Assembly: GCA_031284675.1 (NCBI GenBank)
Contig: JAITXQ010000059.1
Coordinates: 1-6,575 of the forward strand
DNA length: 6,575 bases
Reading direction: 5' to 3'
Source of the DNA: Rickettsiales bacterium
GTDB taxonomy: Bacteria; Pseudomonadota; Alphaproteobacteria; Rickettsiales; Anaplasmataceae
Below the pieces are notes generated by a model. It was not told the DNA's origin and made no database searches. It saw nothing but the letters and a program-made list of their open reading frames with translations. A program made the position numbers and the translations under genes. Shown one piece after another: positions 6,457 to 6,575 of the stretch. The first letter of the stretch is position 1, and each line of letters starts with the position of its first letter.

Positions 6457-6513
6457 CTATGCATAAGTGTTGAAAGTATCACAAGTAGTATCATAGAAGG
6501 TGGTTAACGGCAT
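6457..6513 (-). CDS. Possible 18-residue small protein or leader peptide, threonine-rich
   Basis: The minus strand has the ORF MPLTTFYDTTCDTFNTYA ending in TAG. It is preceded by CAGGAGGA (6521-6528) at 7 bases from the ATG, the strongest Shine-Dalgarno in the window. Six of 18 residues are threonine. No homologue is recognised, and nothing downstream on this strand before the end of the oxidoreductase gene looks regulated by it. It may be a genuine small protein, a leader peptide, or the surviving 5' end of a lost gene. It lies antisense to the transcript expected from the promoter at 6391. Confidence 0.3.
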   Translation of the reverse strand: MPLTTFYDTTCDTFNTYA

Positions 6514-6520
6514 GTAAATC

Positions 6521-6528
6521 TCCTCCTG
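6521..6528 (-). promoter_or_regulatory. Strong Shine-Dalgarno sequence of the small ORF
   Basis: CAGGAGGA on the minus strand is nearly fully complementary to the 16S rRNA 3' end and sits 7 bases before an ATG. Other genes in this window have weak or no such sites, which makes this one stand out. Confidence 0.4.
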
Positions 6529-6575
6529 ATAATAGAACAATTGATCGTACAAAAGAATCATTAAGATCTAGTGTG

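Overview
The window looks like part of a Wolbachia chromosome (Rickettsiales, Alphaproteobacteria). It is strongly AT-rich. Its RNase D, dephospho-CoA kinase and nitronate-monooxygenase-like proteins read like Wolbachia orthologues. It also carries a decayed IS630-type insertion sequence and a remnant of a phage-type serine recombinase, the mix of mobile debris usual in Wolbachia. The genus call is inference from recognised protein character; no database was consulted.

Left part (about 1-2484): accessory, decaying DNA. A 5'-truncated coiled-coil gene with two C-terminal membrane segments (104-520, +) faces a second two-membrane-segment gene fragment (530-984, -). The second fragment is cut at its 5' end by a defective IS630 element (about 985-1960) whose transposase carries two frameshifts. 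On the other side of the IS lies not the missing half of that gene but the C-terminal remnant of a large serine recombinase (about 1961-2134, -). The two IS flanks therefore do not match, which suggests a rearrangement. Roughly 350 bp of degenerate DNA without an intact gene follows.

Middle and right part (2485-6378): mostly intact genes. A small protein of unknown function (2485-2841, -) is divergent from rnd (RNase D, 3008-4183, +). rnd converges on coaE (dephospho-CoA kinase, 4200-4787, -) with a 16-bp gap. coaE is divergent from a large flavin-dependent nitronate-monooxygenase-family oxidoreductase (4975-6378, +), across a 187-bp spacer rich in inverted repeats.

Right edge (6379-6575): a near-consensus sigma70 promoter (TTGACA, 17 bp, TAGAAT) points out of the window. 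On the opposite strand an 18-codon, threonine-rich ORF sits behind an excellent Shine-Dalgarno sequence. No tRNA, rRNA or CRISPR array was seen. The intact genes are separate housekeeping functions (RNA 3' processing, coenzyme A synthesis, flavin redox chemistry), and nothing ties them into one pathway. I see no convincing new multi-gene system. The most informative points are the IS-bridged junction, the recombinase remnant, the structured coaE spacer and the short ORF at the right end.
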